Positions 16,434 through 28,900 of a stretch of DNA of 64,000 nucleotides are shown here, piece after piece (position 1 is the stretch's first letter; every line of letters starts with the position of its first letter). This DNA comes from JABDQA01 sp963824415 (GTDB lineage: Bacteria; Desulfobacterota; Desulfobulbia; Desulfobulbales; Desulfocapsaceae): NCBI GenBank assembly GCA_963824415.1, contig CAWGPM010000012.1:28286-92285 (forward strand). Reading direction: 5' to 3'. A program made the position numbers and the translations under genes. Under the pieces are notes generated by a model. That model was not told the origin of the DNA. It searched no databases and saw only the letters and a program-made list of their open reading frames with translations.

Positions 16434-18196
16434 TATTCAGTGCCCACCGCGTTTATGTTTTCAAAATCGGCAAGCTGCATGCGGATGCCCGAGTCGCTGG
16501 CCCGTTGGCTGAATTCTTCGAGAAGACTGCTTAAAATTGAGCGTTGCTCCTCGGTGTAAAACAAGAACAGCGAGCTCATGTGCTGGCGAACCACGTCCGA
16601 TTCCCGCAGACCCAGTTCTTCGGCAATCAGCTCAAGTTCGACCATGGCATCTCTGACCGACTGAAACCGCTCTTCCTGCTTCCTGGCACAGGCCTTGATG
16701 ATGAAGCTGCACAGCCGCTCAGGCAAACCAGGCCGGACATCACCGGGGTTGGGGATGTCTTCTTCGAGCCGCTTTTCCATCATGATCTGCAGGTCGTTGT
16801 CCGGATAGGGCTTCTGGCCGGTGACCATCTCAAAGGCGGTGATGCCCATGCAGTAGATATCGGTGCGGGCGTCCACCGCATAAGAGTCGATCTGCTCGGG
16901 CGACATGTACTGGATGGTGCCCTCCATCTCGAAGTTTTCGCTGCCGGTCGGACAGGCCAGGCCAAAATCGAGGATCTTGATGGTATCGTCTTTCTGGACC
17001 AGCAGGTTGTCCGGTTTGATGTCCTGGTGGATGATGCCGTGCGCGTGGGCATAGTCAAGGCCTGAGCAGACCTGCAGCAGGTAATGCACCGTCAGTTCCG
17101 GACTGAGCATGCCGACCCGTTTGAGCAGCTGCTCCATCGACTCGCCTTCGAGATATTCCATCACGATAAAATGGGTGGCGTAGAGCGCCTCGATATCGTA
17201 GACGTGGACGATGTTGGGGTGGTTCATATTGGCGATGATCTCGGCTTCCCTGATGAACTTGGTGCTGAACTCCTCGTCCATGGCCATCTGGTGTTTGAGC
17301 ATCTTGATGGCCACCGTCTTGTTCAAGGTCCCATGCACGCCCCGGTAGACTATGGCCCAGGCCCCGGCGCCGAGCTTATGCTTGGCGATATACTTGCCGA
17401 CCCAGCGATCGGCCGAATGCGAGGAGTTCTCCAGCCGCTGACTGACCAGTTCGGTGAGAAAGGTGCGCAGGTCGGGCAGGCGGCGCATGGTCTGCTCGAA
17501 CTGCCGCCGATCCAGCCTCCAGACCAGCATATCCTCGGTGGCGGTAAAGCTCGCGGTGCGTGGTTCGCCGGTCAATATCGCCATTTCGCCGACCAGGTCG
17601 CCGGGACCGAGATGGGCGACGGTCAGATCCTCATCGTCTTTATCGATGCTGACCCGTCCTTTGCCGGTTTCTATGATGTAGAGGCTGCGTGCTTCTACAC
17701 CTTGATTAAGCAGGCGCAGACCTGTCTTCACGTAGCGTGGGACAAGACAGTTGAGCAGGGCCCAGAAGGTTTTCCGGGGCAGGTATTGGAGCAGCGGCAG
17801 TTTCAGGAAAAATTCGAAATGCTCGATCACCTGATTGTGCGGTGAGCTGCTGTCCGGACAGCGCTGCGGCAACTCGCTATCGCGGCGGACCTGCAGACCG
17901 ATATGACAGACCCCGTCCTCAACCGATTTCGACCAGGCGACTTCGCCCTCGTAGACCTGCCATTTCTTTTCTGCCGGCCGGTAGCGCTTGATCACCACGG
18001 GTTGGTTGGAATTGATAACCTCCGGCGATTCGATCAACATGCCGCCGTCGGAGCGGTTGCAGATGCCGACAAAGCGGCAGCGCTGGGCGGCGTTGACACC
18101 ATCGCCGTCCGCACCAGGTTGCCAGATGATCACCCCGAGCCCGGAGTTGGTGTCTTCGATCCGTTCAGATAAGCGCTTGTTCACATTTTGTGTCAT
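16433..18196 (-). CDS. Ser/Thr protein kinase with N-terminal PilZ-like and cyclic-nucleotide-binding domains
   Basis: The 587-residue protein appears to combine three modules. A PilZ-like N-terminus (about 15-105) has NRSDGGM at 47-53. A CNB beta-roll (about 126-245) has GPGDLVGEMAILTGEPRTASFTA. A eukaryotic-like kinase (about 268-525) has a Gly-loop LGAGAWAIV, Lys in VAIKML (K298), catalytic HQDIKPDN at 390-397, DFG at 410-412 and MSPEQ. The HRD arginine is Gln, which is tolerated in many bacterial kinases that do not need loop phosphorylation. No membrane helix is seen. It overlaps the PP2C start by one base. It could integrate c-di-GMP and cAMP before phosphorylating the secretion machinery. 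Confidence 0.9.
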   Translation of the reverse strand: MTQNVNKRLSERIEDTNSGLGVIIWQPGADGDGVNAAQRCRFVGICNRSDGGMLIESPEVINSNQPVVIKRYRPAEKKWQVYEGEVAWSKSVEDGVCHIGLQVRRDSELPQRCPDSSSPHNQVIEHFEFFLKLPLLQYLPRKTFWALLNCLVPRYVKTGLRLLNQGVEARSLYIIETGKGRVSIDKDDEDLTVAHLGPGDLVGEMAILTGEPRTASFTATEDMLVWRLDRRQFEQTMRRLPDLRTFLTELVSQRLENSSHSADRWVGKYIAKHKLGAGAWAIVYRGVHGTLNKTVAIKMLKHQMAMDEEFSTKFIREAEIIANMNHPNIVHVYDIEALYATHFIVMEYLEGESMEQLLKRVGMLSPELTVHYLLQVCSGLDYAHAHGIIHQDIKPDNLLVQKDDTIKILDFGLACPTGSENFEMEGTIQYMSPEQIDSYAVDARTDIYCMGITAFEMVTGQKPYPDNDLQIMMEKRLEEDIPNPGDVRPGLPERLCSFIIKACARKQEERFQSVRDAMVELELIAEELGLRESDVVRQHMSSLFLFYTEEQRSILSSLLEEFSQRASDSGIRMQLADFENINAVGTE

Positions 18197-18217
18197 GGCT
18201 GCAGACCATTATCTTGA

Positions 18218-19965
18218 TTATTTAAAAAGCACGCTGCTATGAGGCCGTATCCACATCGTCAACCTGACTGTCAAGCCAGAGCAGAGCGGATCGGTGTCCG
18301 GTTCCACTGCCAGATCATCCACCGTGAGCAGCGGTTGCTCTATCGTCACATCCATGCTCACGTCTTCGCCGGTATCGGCCAGCAGCGGCTCAGGCAGGTA
18401 GGTGTCGGCAGAGCCTGAACCTGTTTCGTCATCGCCGAAGACCGGCTGCCCGGTAGTTTCAGAAGGTGCGTCATATGCCGAGGCCGTTTCGATGTCAAGG
18501 CCTGCCTCTTCTACAGGATTGTCACCAAACAGGGCAGTGGAACTTAAGCTGTAGGCCGGCTCCAACGCTGCGATGCCGGCATCAAGGGGTTCGACGTTTC
18601 CGGTCAGGTTAGAGCTGTCCATGCTGTCGCCAAACAGTGGTTCAGCCGCAGCGGAAGCTGAATCTCCAATCTCGGCATCGACAGGGTTATTATCGATTGG
18701 ACTGTCAACCACCCTGATATTCAGGGTCGCTTCCTGCTCCTCGGTCAGCACCACTTCGACACCCGGATCGATATTGATTTCGGTGACATTATCAATGGTT
18801 ATAGAGCTCAGATCGACCACGCCTTCCCCGGTAAAATTGAGGATATGTGGCTCATCGCCCCGGCCGGAGATGGAAGTGATACCGAATTCGGCCAGCTGAC
18901 CGACAGTGAAGGTGACGTTGGAATGATAATTTAAATTCCTGGATATTGGTTATATTGGCATCGGCCTCCGAAAAATCGACCGAGCCGTAGGACTCGATCT
19001 GGTTATTACCTGCCCCCCCGTTAATGATTTCACCGGCGACAAAGTGGCTCACGCTGTTACCGTTCAACAGGCTGTCTCCGAACACATCACTGGATTCATC
19101 CCACAGGGTATCCGGGTTGTCGGCGTCTGCATAGTCGCCGTCGGCGCAGCAAAGCTGCCCCAGATAACGAATGTATCGTCGCCGTCTCCGCCGTACATGG
19201 CGTCCACTCCCTCCCCGCCCTTAATAAAGTCGGTCTCCGGCCCGCCGAAGAGCGTATCGTTGCCGCCGCGGCCGAGCATGAATGTATATTCTTCAAAACT
19301 CGAATGATCGATGGTATCACCATCGTCATCGCCTTCGGTCCGGTGCAGGACGGTCAGAGTGGCTTTATATATGTTGGGAAGCCCGGTATCATACTCCCTG
19401 GTGGTTCCCTGCCAGGCAATTGCAACGGAAGCGGGAGTGTCTATAAAGGTGACCGAGACATTGTCGACATCGCTTTGAGAGGGTTGAGGTTGAATTTATC
19501 GGCCAGGGGTGTGCCGTCCGAGCTGATAAATTGCCCGCGAATGCCGTAGTCGTCGTAATGGTCCGATATCCAGTAAACCAGGTAGTAGGGGGAATTGGTT
19601 CCTAAAATACCCTGATTATTCAGGCCATAGTACGAATCGGTTATCTTGAATTCCTCGGTATAGGTATCGAGTTGAGCAAGAACCGGGTCCCACTTGAAAG
19701 AGGAGGCGTATACATCCGATGGGTTACCACTGGTCCAGCTGACCATTATGGAATCGTCTCCGTTGCTCACTGCTACCGACGGGTTGACCTGATTGCCCGC
19801 GGTGGTCCGATTGACAAGGTACTGGTCGCTCATGATGTCGGTGGTGGAATCATAATAACGCAGGTAGATGCCGCTACCGTCGCCGTCGAGTCCCGCTGTC
19901 ATCCTGCCAGACGATAACTGAATCGCCATTGTCGAAATGGGCGATCGACGGTGCATGTTGATCAC
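18218..19965 (-). CDS. Giant RTX/cadherin adhesin, C-terminal part, broken by several frameshifts
   Basis: Reading from 19965 down, the frame changes near 19900, 19480, 19145 and 18925, and perhaps near 18280. Joined, the pieces give the last GQDG-type repeat, then RTX nonapeptides (RGGNDTLFGGPETDFIKGG and GVDAMYGGDGDDTFVIWG around 19.1-19.3 kb), a GGAGNNQIESYGSVDFSE segment, and an acidic tail. With the last shift the protein would end LDSQVDDVDTAS, a composition typical of type I secretion signals. Each shift is repairable by one base, which argues for sequence error over decay. In the given sequence the secretion signal is detached from the main frame. Confidence 0.7.
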
Positions 19966-22900
19966 CGGCGGTATTCAGGTTGATAAAACCGCCTTCCCCC
20001 TCGCTCTGGATAGCACCGTTGCTGTCAAAAGTGCGAACACGAATACCGCTACCGTCACCGTCGTCCGCGGTCCAGGCCAATGCAAAGCCGACACCATCCT
20101 CGATGACCGCCACTTCCGGGTTACCCGTCGGCGAGCTGTCGTAGGTAAAGTTCACCGAACTGTTCGTTACCTCGTCTCCGCTTTGATCGTAAATCTTGAA
20201 ATAGCCGTCGGTGTTTCCCGAATCGTCGGTCTCGAACCAGCTGACCATGAAGTTGTCGCTTCCCGGCAGGCTGGTAGCGGTCGGAGCCGATACCTTGATG
20301 GCCCCGTCAGAGTGATCGACGATGGTAAAGGCGGGGACGACTTCGACGGAGCCGTCTTGGTAGATGCGGGCCCGCAGCAGATCGGAATCGCTGGACACGT
20401 CGACCAGTACATAATTATCGTTACTTCCTGGCAAATCGGCTACCACCGGAGTCCGGCCGTCAACGGTAAAATCCTCCGGCGAGTGATCCACCCGGTGATC
20501 CATCTCTGGCCAGAAGCTGGTGACCCATTCGGTTTCACCCGGCTCGATGACGTTTTCTATAGTGATGGTGAAATCTTCACTAAGGGTGGATGTACCATCT
20601 GAGACTTCAATTGTCAGGTGAAGTCCGTCAGGTGGCTGGTTCTCATAATCAAAGCCTGCATCCCCAGACAAATAGAGTCCATTGCCATCAATGTAAAAAT
20701 TATCATTTCCGCCCGTGATCGAATAGCTCAATTCAGCGCCTGAACTGTCTGGATCAAGGGCAGACAGAACCCCCACCAGCTGACCCGAATAATCTTCTTC
20801 TACCACACTGCCGCCATGCAGAATCAGATCCCACGGCGGTCCGGGCTCTATACCAGCGTTTGGGTCGACACTGAACCGCTGCATGGTCAACTCAGGACCG
20901 GCAGGTGAATTTGAAAAGGTGTTCCAGAGTACCGCAAAATCACTTTCACCGATGCTGAACACTTGGTTGAAGTCTGTCCATTCGCCCGAGGAAAACGTGA
21001 CCACATCTCCTTCATCCAGTGGTTGGTTCCAGTCTTCCCATCCCGGTTCAAAGAGCTTGTAATCAAGACCGTCGGTGGAGTGTTCCAGGTCAACCATATG
21101 GCCGCTGTCAAGCACCGTCTGCCAGAGATTGGTACCGAGGTCGTTGCCTGCTCCGTCAACGCTGAAGCTCGTTCCAATCGGATTGCCGGAACTGTTGAAA
21201 AACTGTCCTTTAACGCCGTCATCGGATTCATAGGTGACGACAAAACAGTTCGGATCGCCGTTTATTTCGTAGGCTTCGATTGTCGACAACATATAGGGGC
21301 CGGTTGTATCCGTAACGAGGACATCGTCACCAAACGGGGTCATCGTCTTGTCGAAGGTACGCACAGCTATTGCTTCCTGGCCGTTGTCGTTGAGCATGAA
21401 TGCGACGACGAAGCCGCCATTTGGCAATGGGCTTACGCGCTGCCAGTCTTTGTTGGCGGTGAGGTCGCTGCTGACAACAAAGGGATCGCTTGCATCGGCT
21501 GTAATAGAGGCGTCATCATGGTTAAAAGAGTATAATTGACCGTAAACTTGAGCATAATTGCTGCCGTCGTGGCCAAACTCCGACCAGGTCACGATGAACC
21601 TGCTTTCATCCCCTAAATCCCCTAACGAAGCGACATCGGAATGCCCTTTTAAATTAAGTTGTGGATCCGCTTCAGCGATAAGGATCGGGGCTCCGGATTT
21701 CTGGCCGTTCGGGTCGACCAGTTGACCGTATACGCTAGAACTGTCATATGGGTCTTGGGAATCATGGGTACTGTAGGTGACGAGTGTATAGCCGTCCCAG
21801 ATTTCTGCTCCGGAAAAGGTGAACTCCAGCCTATCGCCGCCCGGCTCGTATATCAGGAGCGGCTCTGTATTCAGAGCGGTAACTATCGGCTCGTAGGGTT
21901 CAACCGTGATGGTGATATCCTGGGTGTAGACAAACCCGTCCCCGGTTACTTCCATTGTAAGCGTATGGTTGGGAGTTGTAGAGGCATCGAGCGCTGAGTT
22001 GAGCACCAGCTGGTTATCTACTACATCGAAGAGATTGCCCGTATCGCCAGCAACTATATCTATGAAATGATTGTCATCACTAGTTAAATCAGGATCGATC
22101 ACATAAAAATTACCGATTGGGTTAGCTATACCGGTTTGGTGATTCTCGCTAACGATTGTGGTATCTAAACTCAGAAAAGATGGTGACTCAGCCAGTGCCG
22201 AATCGACTATGTAGCGTTGGGTGTAAATACCGTTTTGGCTGATGTCCGTGTCGCTCTCAAAACTGTACACCACAGTAAAACCGCCACCTGGGTGGTAGGC
22301 AAGCTCAGGGGCGCGCGATGTTTGTGAAAAATCATATTCACCAGGATAATCGTACCAGTTGATTAAGCCGTCTGGGGCTGTTTGGAGGGAGTAACCAACC
22401 TGTTCACCTGTTTCATTGAAAACGGCTGTAACAATGGTTGCAGCAATAGAGTTGAAATCATTTTCTTCTCCGTAGCTGTCAACCATCATCGCTGATACTG
22501 CATAGCCGTCTTCCAATTGTACGATCGACGGTGCGAATACCCCACTGGAGCTGAATCCGTACGTTGCCAAATCATAAACAATTTCTCCGTTTATAACGTC
22601 AAACTGATTAACGTACACATTGCTGTTCCAGACTGAATCATAACTGGGATCTATTGATGTAAATGCAATGGCGAAACCACCGTCTGATAAACCGGTAACC
22701 TTCGCATCGCGATAATCATAAGGATTATCGTATCCCCAGACATCATTTAGTTTAACGGCGTCTTGTGTAACTGGGGCGCCGTCTGAAGTAAAAATCCTCC
22801 CATATATTCCTGTATTGCTTCCATCCAGTAAATCGTTGGTCCAGGTGACGATAAAATCGTTGTTTTCAAGTCTTGCGACGTCGGGAGTTAATTGGTTGCC

Positions 22901-25900
22901 AAGAGCGTTCGTTAAAGATGCAACAGGAATTTCACCGATGTTCTGTTTATTTCCTGCGTTGTCGAAAATCTGCATGTATACATCGACATCGTCTGGTGTG
23001 TCATTTGTCCAGACGACGACAAAACCTTCATCGATGGCGGCAATGGACGAGTTCATATCCATCTGGCCGGGATTCTCATCGGTGTTGACCTGGAATTCAT
23101 CCACCATTATTGTCCCGTCTGCTGAATAGATCTTGCCGAGTAGAACCGTCTGGTCGCTGGAATCGGTCGATACCCATGTTACGACAAATGATTGATTATC
23201 CAACTCGGTGATCGATGCATTTGACAGGAAATTTCCAGAACCGGAGTTTACCGCAAGGGGTGAATCCAGCAGGGTTGAACTGTCAGCACTGAAAATCTGT
23301 GCATGGAGAAATTCCGATTCACCACCAAATGTATACGTAACCACGTAATTTCCATTACTCAGAGAGGTAATGTCTGCTTCTGCATCAGGAACCGTGGTAA
23401 CCGGTGAGATGTCATCCACTGGACGAAGTGTATCCTTTATATCAACGGTAAAGTATTGAGGAGTGCTGACATTGTCGTGTGGGTCGGTCGCGACTATTGA
23501 CACATTGAGTTCAGGAAGCGGTGCTGTCGGATCAAGCGGGGCTTTTAACCGGAGAAACTCTCCGTCTATATAAAAATAAGGATGCTCTCCGAGACCACCG
23601 GTATCGATACTGAAATTAAACTCTGTATCATCCGGGTCACGAGCGGTAATGATTCCGACAATCGCATCTGCGCTGTTGTCGCCAATAACTGGATCTAAGT
23701 AAATCTGATTAGGCGGCCCGGGAAAAACCCCGGCGGTCAAGTCAATTTGAAAATGCTCGCTGACTAACGTTCCTCCTCCAGTTTCCCATGCAACCACTAT
23801 GTTGTTTCCACCCAGGCTCGTAAACGACATATCGGGCGCGTGGCCGCCAGACGAGAAAGTGTCGGGAAATGAATCCAGTACACCGTCCTCAAGGAAGTTT
23901 CCTTCAGGGCTATATACAGAATATTCCAGATTAAACGTATTTGTATCTGAATAGTTCTGTGTATAGAATTGCACAAAATGTCCTGAATCGAGAGATACAG
24001 TCCAATTGTTTTTTGCTGCATTAGTCAGAGGGTTGCCCCAATAATCCCAAGTAGGTATCTCCTCACCAAGCGGAACTCCATTTGAGGAGAACAGTTGTGT
24101 AACTGAAGTATTGAAAGAGCCACTGTAAGCTATGAGAAAACTAAAAGGATCGGCTGAAGTGGGATAGGAATTTATCCCTTCTATCCAATCAAGAATGTAA
24201 GTATCATTATTTATCGGGATGGAATCAATTACGATCGCACCATCCGGGGAAAATATCTTCGCATAAGACACCTCGGCCCCGATCTGACTAAAGGCAACTA
24301 CAAAATTACCATTCTGGAGAGTACCTATTGCAGGATCGTAATAACCTTGCTCGGACGAAAACATGCTGTTGGGAACTACAACGAAATCCTCCGTGCTGTT
24401 CACAGCACCGCTATTGTCATAAGTTCTGGCAAGGTATGCGACTTGGCCGAACTCATCGTTACCATTCCATACGCTTGCAAACCCGCCGCCCGTAAGGGCA
24501 GTGATTTGCGCATTGGTATCTGCCAGATAGAGTGGTGTTTGCGTGAGGAGTGTTCCGGCCTGGTCATATATTGATGCATATTGTCCGTACTGAGCAATAT
24601 CATATCCATCGTACCAGCTTACAACATAATCGCCGTTCTCTAAAAGAACCGTTTGAAGGCTCCAAGTATCTTCCGACATTTGTGCAACCGTTGTGAATGT
24701 ACCGTCAGTAGCACTTACAACATCCTGTACGTTGTTGACTTCAATGGTGAACTTCTCACCGTAACTATAGCCTAACTGGTCTCTGACCGAGATAAAGACA
24801 TCATACGAAGTCTGGTCCAGCTCGTAATCGAGCGTGGTGGTGGTCCGCAGTACATTGTCAACGATTTCAAACGGCCAGTTGTCCGGGCCTTCGAGCAGCA
24901 TATAACTAAAGACGTCGCCGGAGTCGGGGTCGAGTGTGCTCAAAGTGCCGACAACAGTTTCAGCGGGTAGATTTTCATCAACGCTTGTGGAAGAAAGATA
25001 CAAATCAACGGGGTTAGAAGGCCATGAATGATTAACAAAAATATCGAAGGTCTTGACCAGCGACAAGTCTGTATCTCCTTCTGACTCAGCGATGATCGTG
25101 ACTGATACCGGCGGATCAGGATCGCTGTATTCTGGTATGGACTCAAGAACCAGCTCGTTGTTTTCGTTAATTTCAAATGTAGCGCCGGATTGTGAGTAAA
25201 TTGAAAGTGTGTTAGTTCCTGCGAGGTCCGGATCTATGATGTTTATCTGGCCAATCACATATCCAGTTTGCGCATTCTCGGGAATCGAAGCAGAAGACAG
25301 GTAGACACCTGTTGCAGCTTCACTGCCGGATTCATCGACGATAAAGCGCTGGCCAAAGACGCCGCTGCCGTCCCCGTCCTGGCCCATGGATTGCCAGGTG
25401 ATCACGAAACTGCCGTCTGGAAGCCCGGCAACATTGGCAAGCAGCTGGTCCCCTTCGATGAAGGTATTGGCCTGGATCAGGCCACCGACTCGGTTGCTGT
25501 TGGCGTCAAAGACCTGGGCAAAAGTACCAGAACCGTCCTCGTACTGGGAGCCGGCATCCCATGCCACTACATACCCACCATCTGCCAATGGGGCAATGGA
25601 CGGCCAGTAGCCATCCCCTGTAGTGGTGATCTCGAATTGGGCAGGGTCGTCTATTGTACCGCTGTCACTATCATACTGGTAGGCTTTGCCAAATATCAGG
25701 TAATTGTTATATATCGAATCGAACCCGGACCAGACAACGACAATGGCACCATTGGCAAGCGCTGCAACAGCAGGTTCACGCTGGTCTTCCCCCTGATCAA
25801 TGGTGCCGATCAGAAATTCGGACCCTAGCGGGGTAGTCTCGTTGCTGGCTGGCCCTCCGGTCCGAAAAATCTGGCCATAGATGTCCGAAGGAGCATCCCA

Positions 25901-28900
25901 ATCAGCAGATTGTGCCTGCTGCCAGGTAACGATGAAGCCGCCGTCGGGCAGTCCGGTCACGGCGGTATCTTTCTGGTCAAGCGCGGTGGCGGTGTTTACC
26001 TGAAATTCGGTGCCAGGCTGAAAGCCGTCGGCACCGTAAACCTTGCCGTATATTCCGTAACCGTCGCCGTCCTGGCCCATGGACTGCCAGGTGGCCACGA
26101 AACGGCCGTCGGTGAGAGCAGCTATAGCAGGCACGCCCTGCTCGGAATCTGTGTAATCATTCAACCGGAAACCATGGCCGAGCTGGTTGCCGAGATCGTC
26201 GAAGAACTGGCCATAAACGCCGGAATCGCTGCCGTCCTGCCCCTCGGACCCATAAGCCACCACGAAACCGCCGTCGGAGAGTGCCGAAACCACTGGGTTG
26301 TTCTGATCGTCGGTCGTATATTTGTTAATCTGGAACTCATGACCGATGGCTGCACCACTGCCACTGTACAGCTGGCCATAGACTCCTGAACTAAAGCCGT
26401 CATCTTGGCCTGAAGACTGCCAGACCACCACATAGGAGCCGTTGGCAAGCGTTGTTGTGGTAGGCAGGAACTGGTCGCCCACAGTGTAGCTGTTGATCTG
26501 GAATTCTCCGTCTATTTTTCGAATGCTGGCATCACCAGGCTCATTAACATCTAAGATGGAAACATCAAAGGATATCCACTCCGTGGCAAGACCATCTTCA
26601 ATTCCTGTCGCCCTGACAGAGAGTGAATAGGAAGAAATATCCTCATAATCAAAAGATATGCCGGAATAAAGCGTATCATCTGATATATAGAATGTACCGC
26701 CAAAGTCGTCCTGTAACTCAAGCGAGTGCGTATCCCCGGGGTCAGGGTCGAGGACGCTGAAGGTAGCAATAGGGGTGTCCACCGGTTCATTTTCAGCGAT
26801 GTCGGCAGCGGTTATGCTGATCGATACAGGAGCTTCTTCGATAACTTTATTAATGATAAAACGCTGACCGTAAACTCCCCAATCAGATCCGTCCTGACCA
26901 AGTGAGTCCCAGACGGTAAGTATGCTGCCGTCGGCAAGAACGGTAACCGCCGGGTTTCTTTGGTAAGATTCTGTATAGGTGGTGACATGAAACTCACCGC
27001 CGATCCTCTCGCCATTACTATCAAAGGCCTGGCCATAAATGCCAAAATTCAGCCCATCGGCGTCTGGTTCTCCATCTTGGACGTTGGAGTCCCAGGTTAT
27101 CACAAATCCACCGTCTGACAGGCTGCTGATAGAAGGCGATCTTTGCGATGCTGCGGTGTGGGTGTTTACCTGAAATTCATCTCCCACACTGTTGCCGTCG
27201 CTATCGAACATCTGTCCGAATACTCCTCGATAACTGCCATCCTGCTCCCAGGATTGCCAGGTCACCACAAAACGACCGTCGGAAAGTACGGAAACCTGCG
27301 ATTCCAGCTGATCATTGTCGGTATAGGTATTGACCGGAAACTCATCACCGACCGGGGTACCGCTGCTGTCAAACAGTCTTCCTTTGATTTCGCTGCTGCC
27401 GTCTAGACCTAATGATGTCCAGGTGATGACAAATCCGTTTGAGTCCAGTGCATCTGCATGGCCGAAGGTTTGGCTGAAGTCGGTGTTAGAACTGACCTGG
27501 AATTGGCTCGTTATTGCATTACCCGCAGCATCGTAGATCTTGGCGAATACATCGGTAGAGGAATTCTCATGTGCAGAAATTACCTGAGACCAGCTAACGA
27601 CAAATCCACCATCTTCAAGGCTGGTGATGGTTGGTTTCAGTGAGAAAAAATCTGGAATTTCTATTAAGGAAGATGGAGATTCACTGATCTTGAATTCATT
27701 GCCAAGCTGACCATTCTCATTGACGATGTTGCCATATACTCCCTCAAGGCTATTATCATCGGATATTTGCATCCAGGTGATGGCGTAGCCGCCACCCGAG
27801 AGACTGTTGACTGACGGAAAATAGGCCGATTGTGAGTGTAGTGCATTAGAAGATATTTGGAATTCGTCACCGTGCTTATCACCATTAGAGTCATATCTCT
27901 GGACAAAAATTCCAGATGTAGAGGCTGAGGATGTAAAAGAAGCCCAGGCAACTACATAGCCCCCATCCGGCAGACTGGTAATTGCGGGACGTAACTGGCC
28001 GCCTTCGGTCGTGGAGTTGACTTGAAATTCTCCTCCAACTTTTCTCGGGTCGTCTACATTTAATATATCAATAGTAAAGATCTTACTGCTCGTTGAGCCG
28101 TCCGATGAGGTGGCCGTGATTTCCACATCAACAGTGGGCAAAGTTTCGAAATCAAGTTTCGAGGAATAGGCAAGATATAGCCAACCTTGGTCGGGGACAA
28201 TGTTAAAAGCTTCTGAAGGGTCGTTAGTGATACTATAGAGGACAGTATCACCACTATCGGGATCTTCAGCAAACGCGGTGACCCAGGAATAGGTGCCTGG
28301 CATTGTATCTTCTGATATCTGGTTAACCGTGATATCGGAATCGGTCAGCGGACCAATATCGAATTCGTCGACATCTGTAATTTGGACCGTATAGATCTGG
28401 TCACTGTAGCTTCCATCGGAGCTGGTTGCCCGAACAGTAATGTCATGGCTGGTCGCGGTCTCGAAATCCAGGGCATTGGCCACGGAAATGACACCGGTCC
28501 CGCTATCGATCTGAAATAACCCGCCGGCCGAATCTGAGAGTGAGTAGGAGACGCTATCTCCGGGATCGGGATCGGTTGCCTGGGCGGTAATGCCAACCAG
28601 GTCATTGATGGCAGCATTCTCTGCCACGGTTCCACCCGCGGCACCGTCAACGTCGCTAATCGGTCCGACGGCACCTTGATCATTAATGTCCGTCACGGCG
28701 ATGGTAAATGCCTGGGTGCTTTCTGATCCGTCCGAAGAGGTGGCGAGTACGGTCACCGAGTGGCTGGTCGCGGTCTCGAAATCCAGGGCATTGGCCACGG
28801 AAATGACACCGGTCCCGCTATCGATCTGAAATAACCCGCCGGCCGAATCTGAGAGTGAGTAGGAGACGCTATCTCCGGGATCGGGATCGGTTGCCTGGGC

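Noticed and set aside
16298..16440. Short plus-strand ORFs opposite the PP2C N-terminus
   Set aside because: The minus strand encodes PP2C motif 1 here once the A-run indel is corrected; plus-strand products have no recognisable features.
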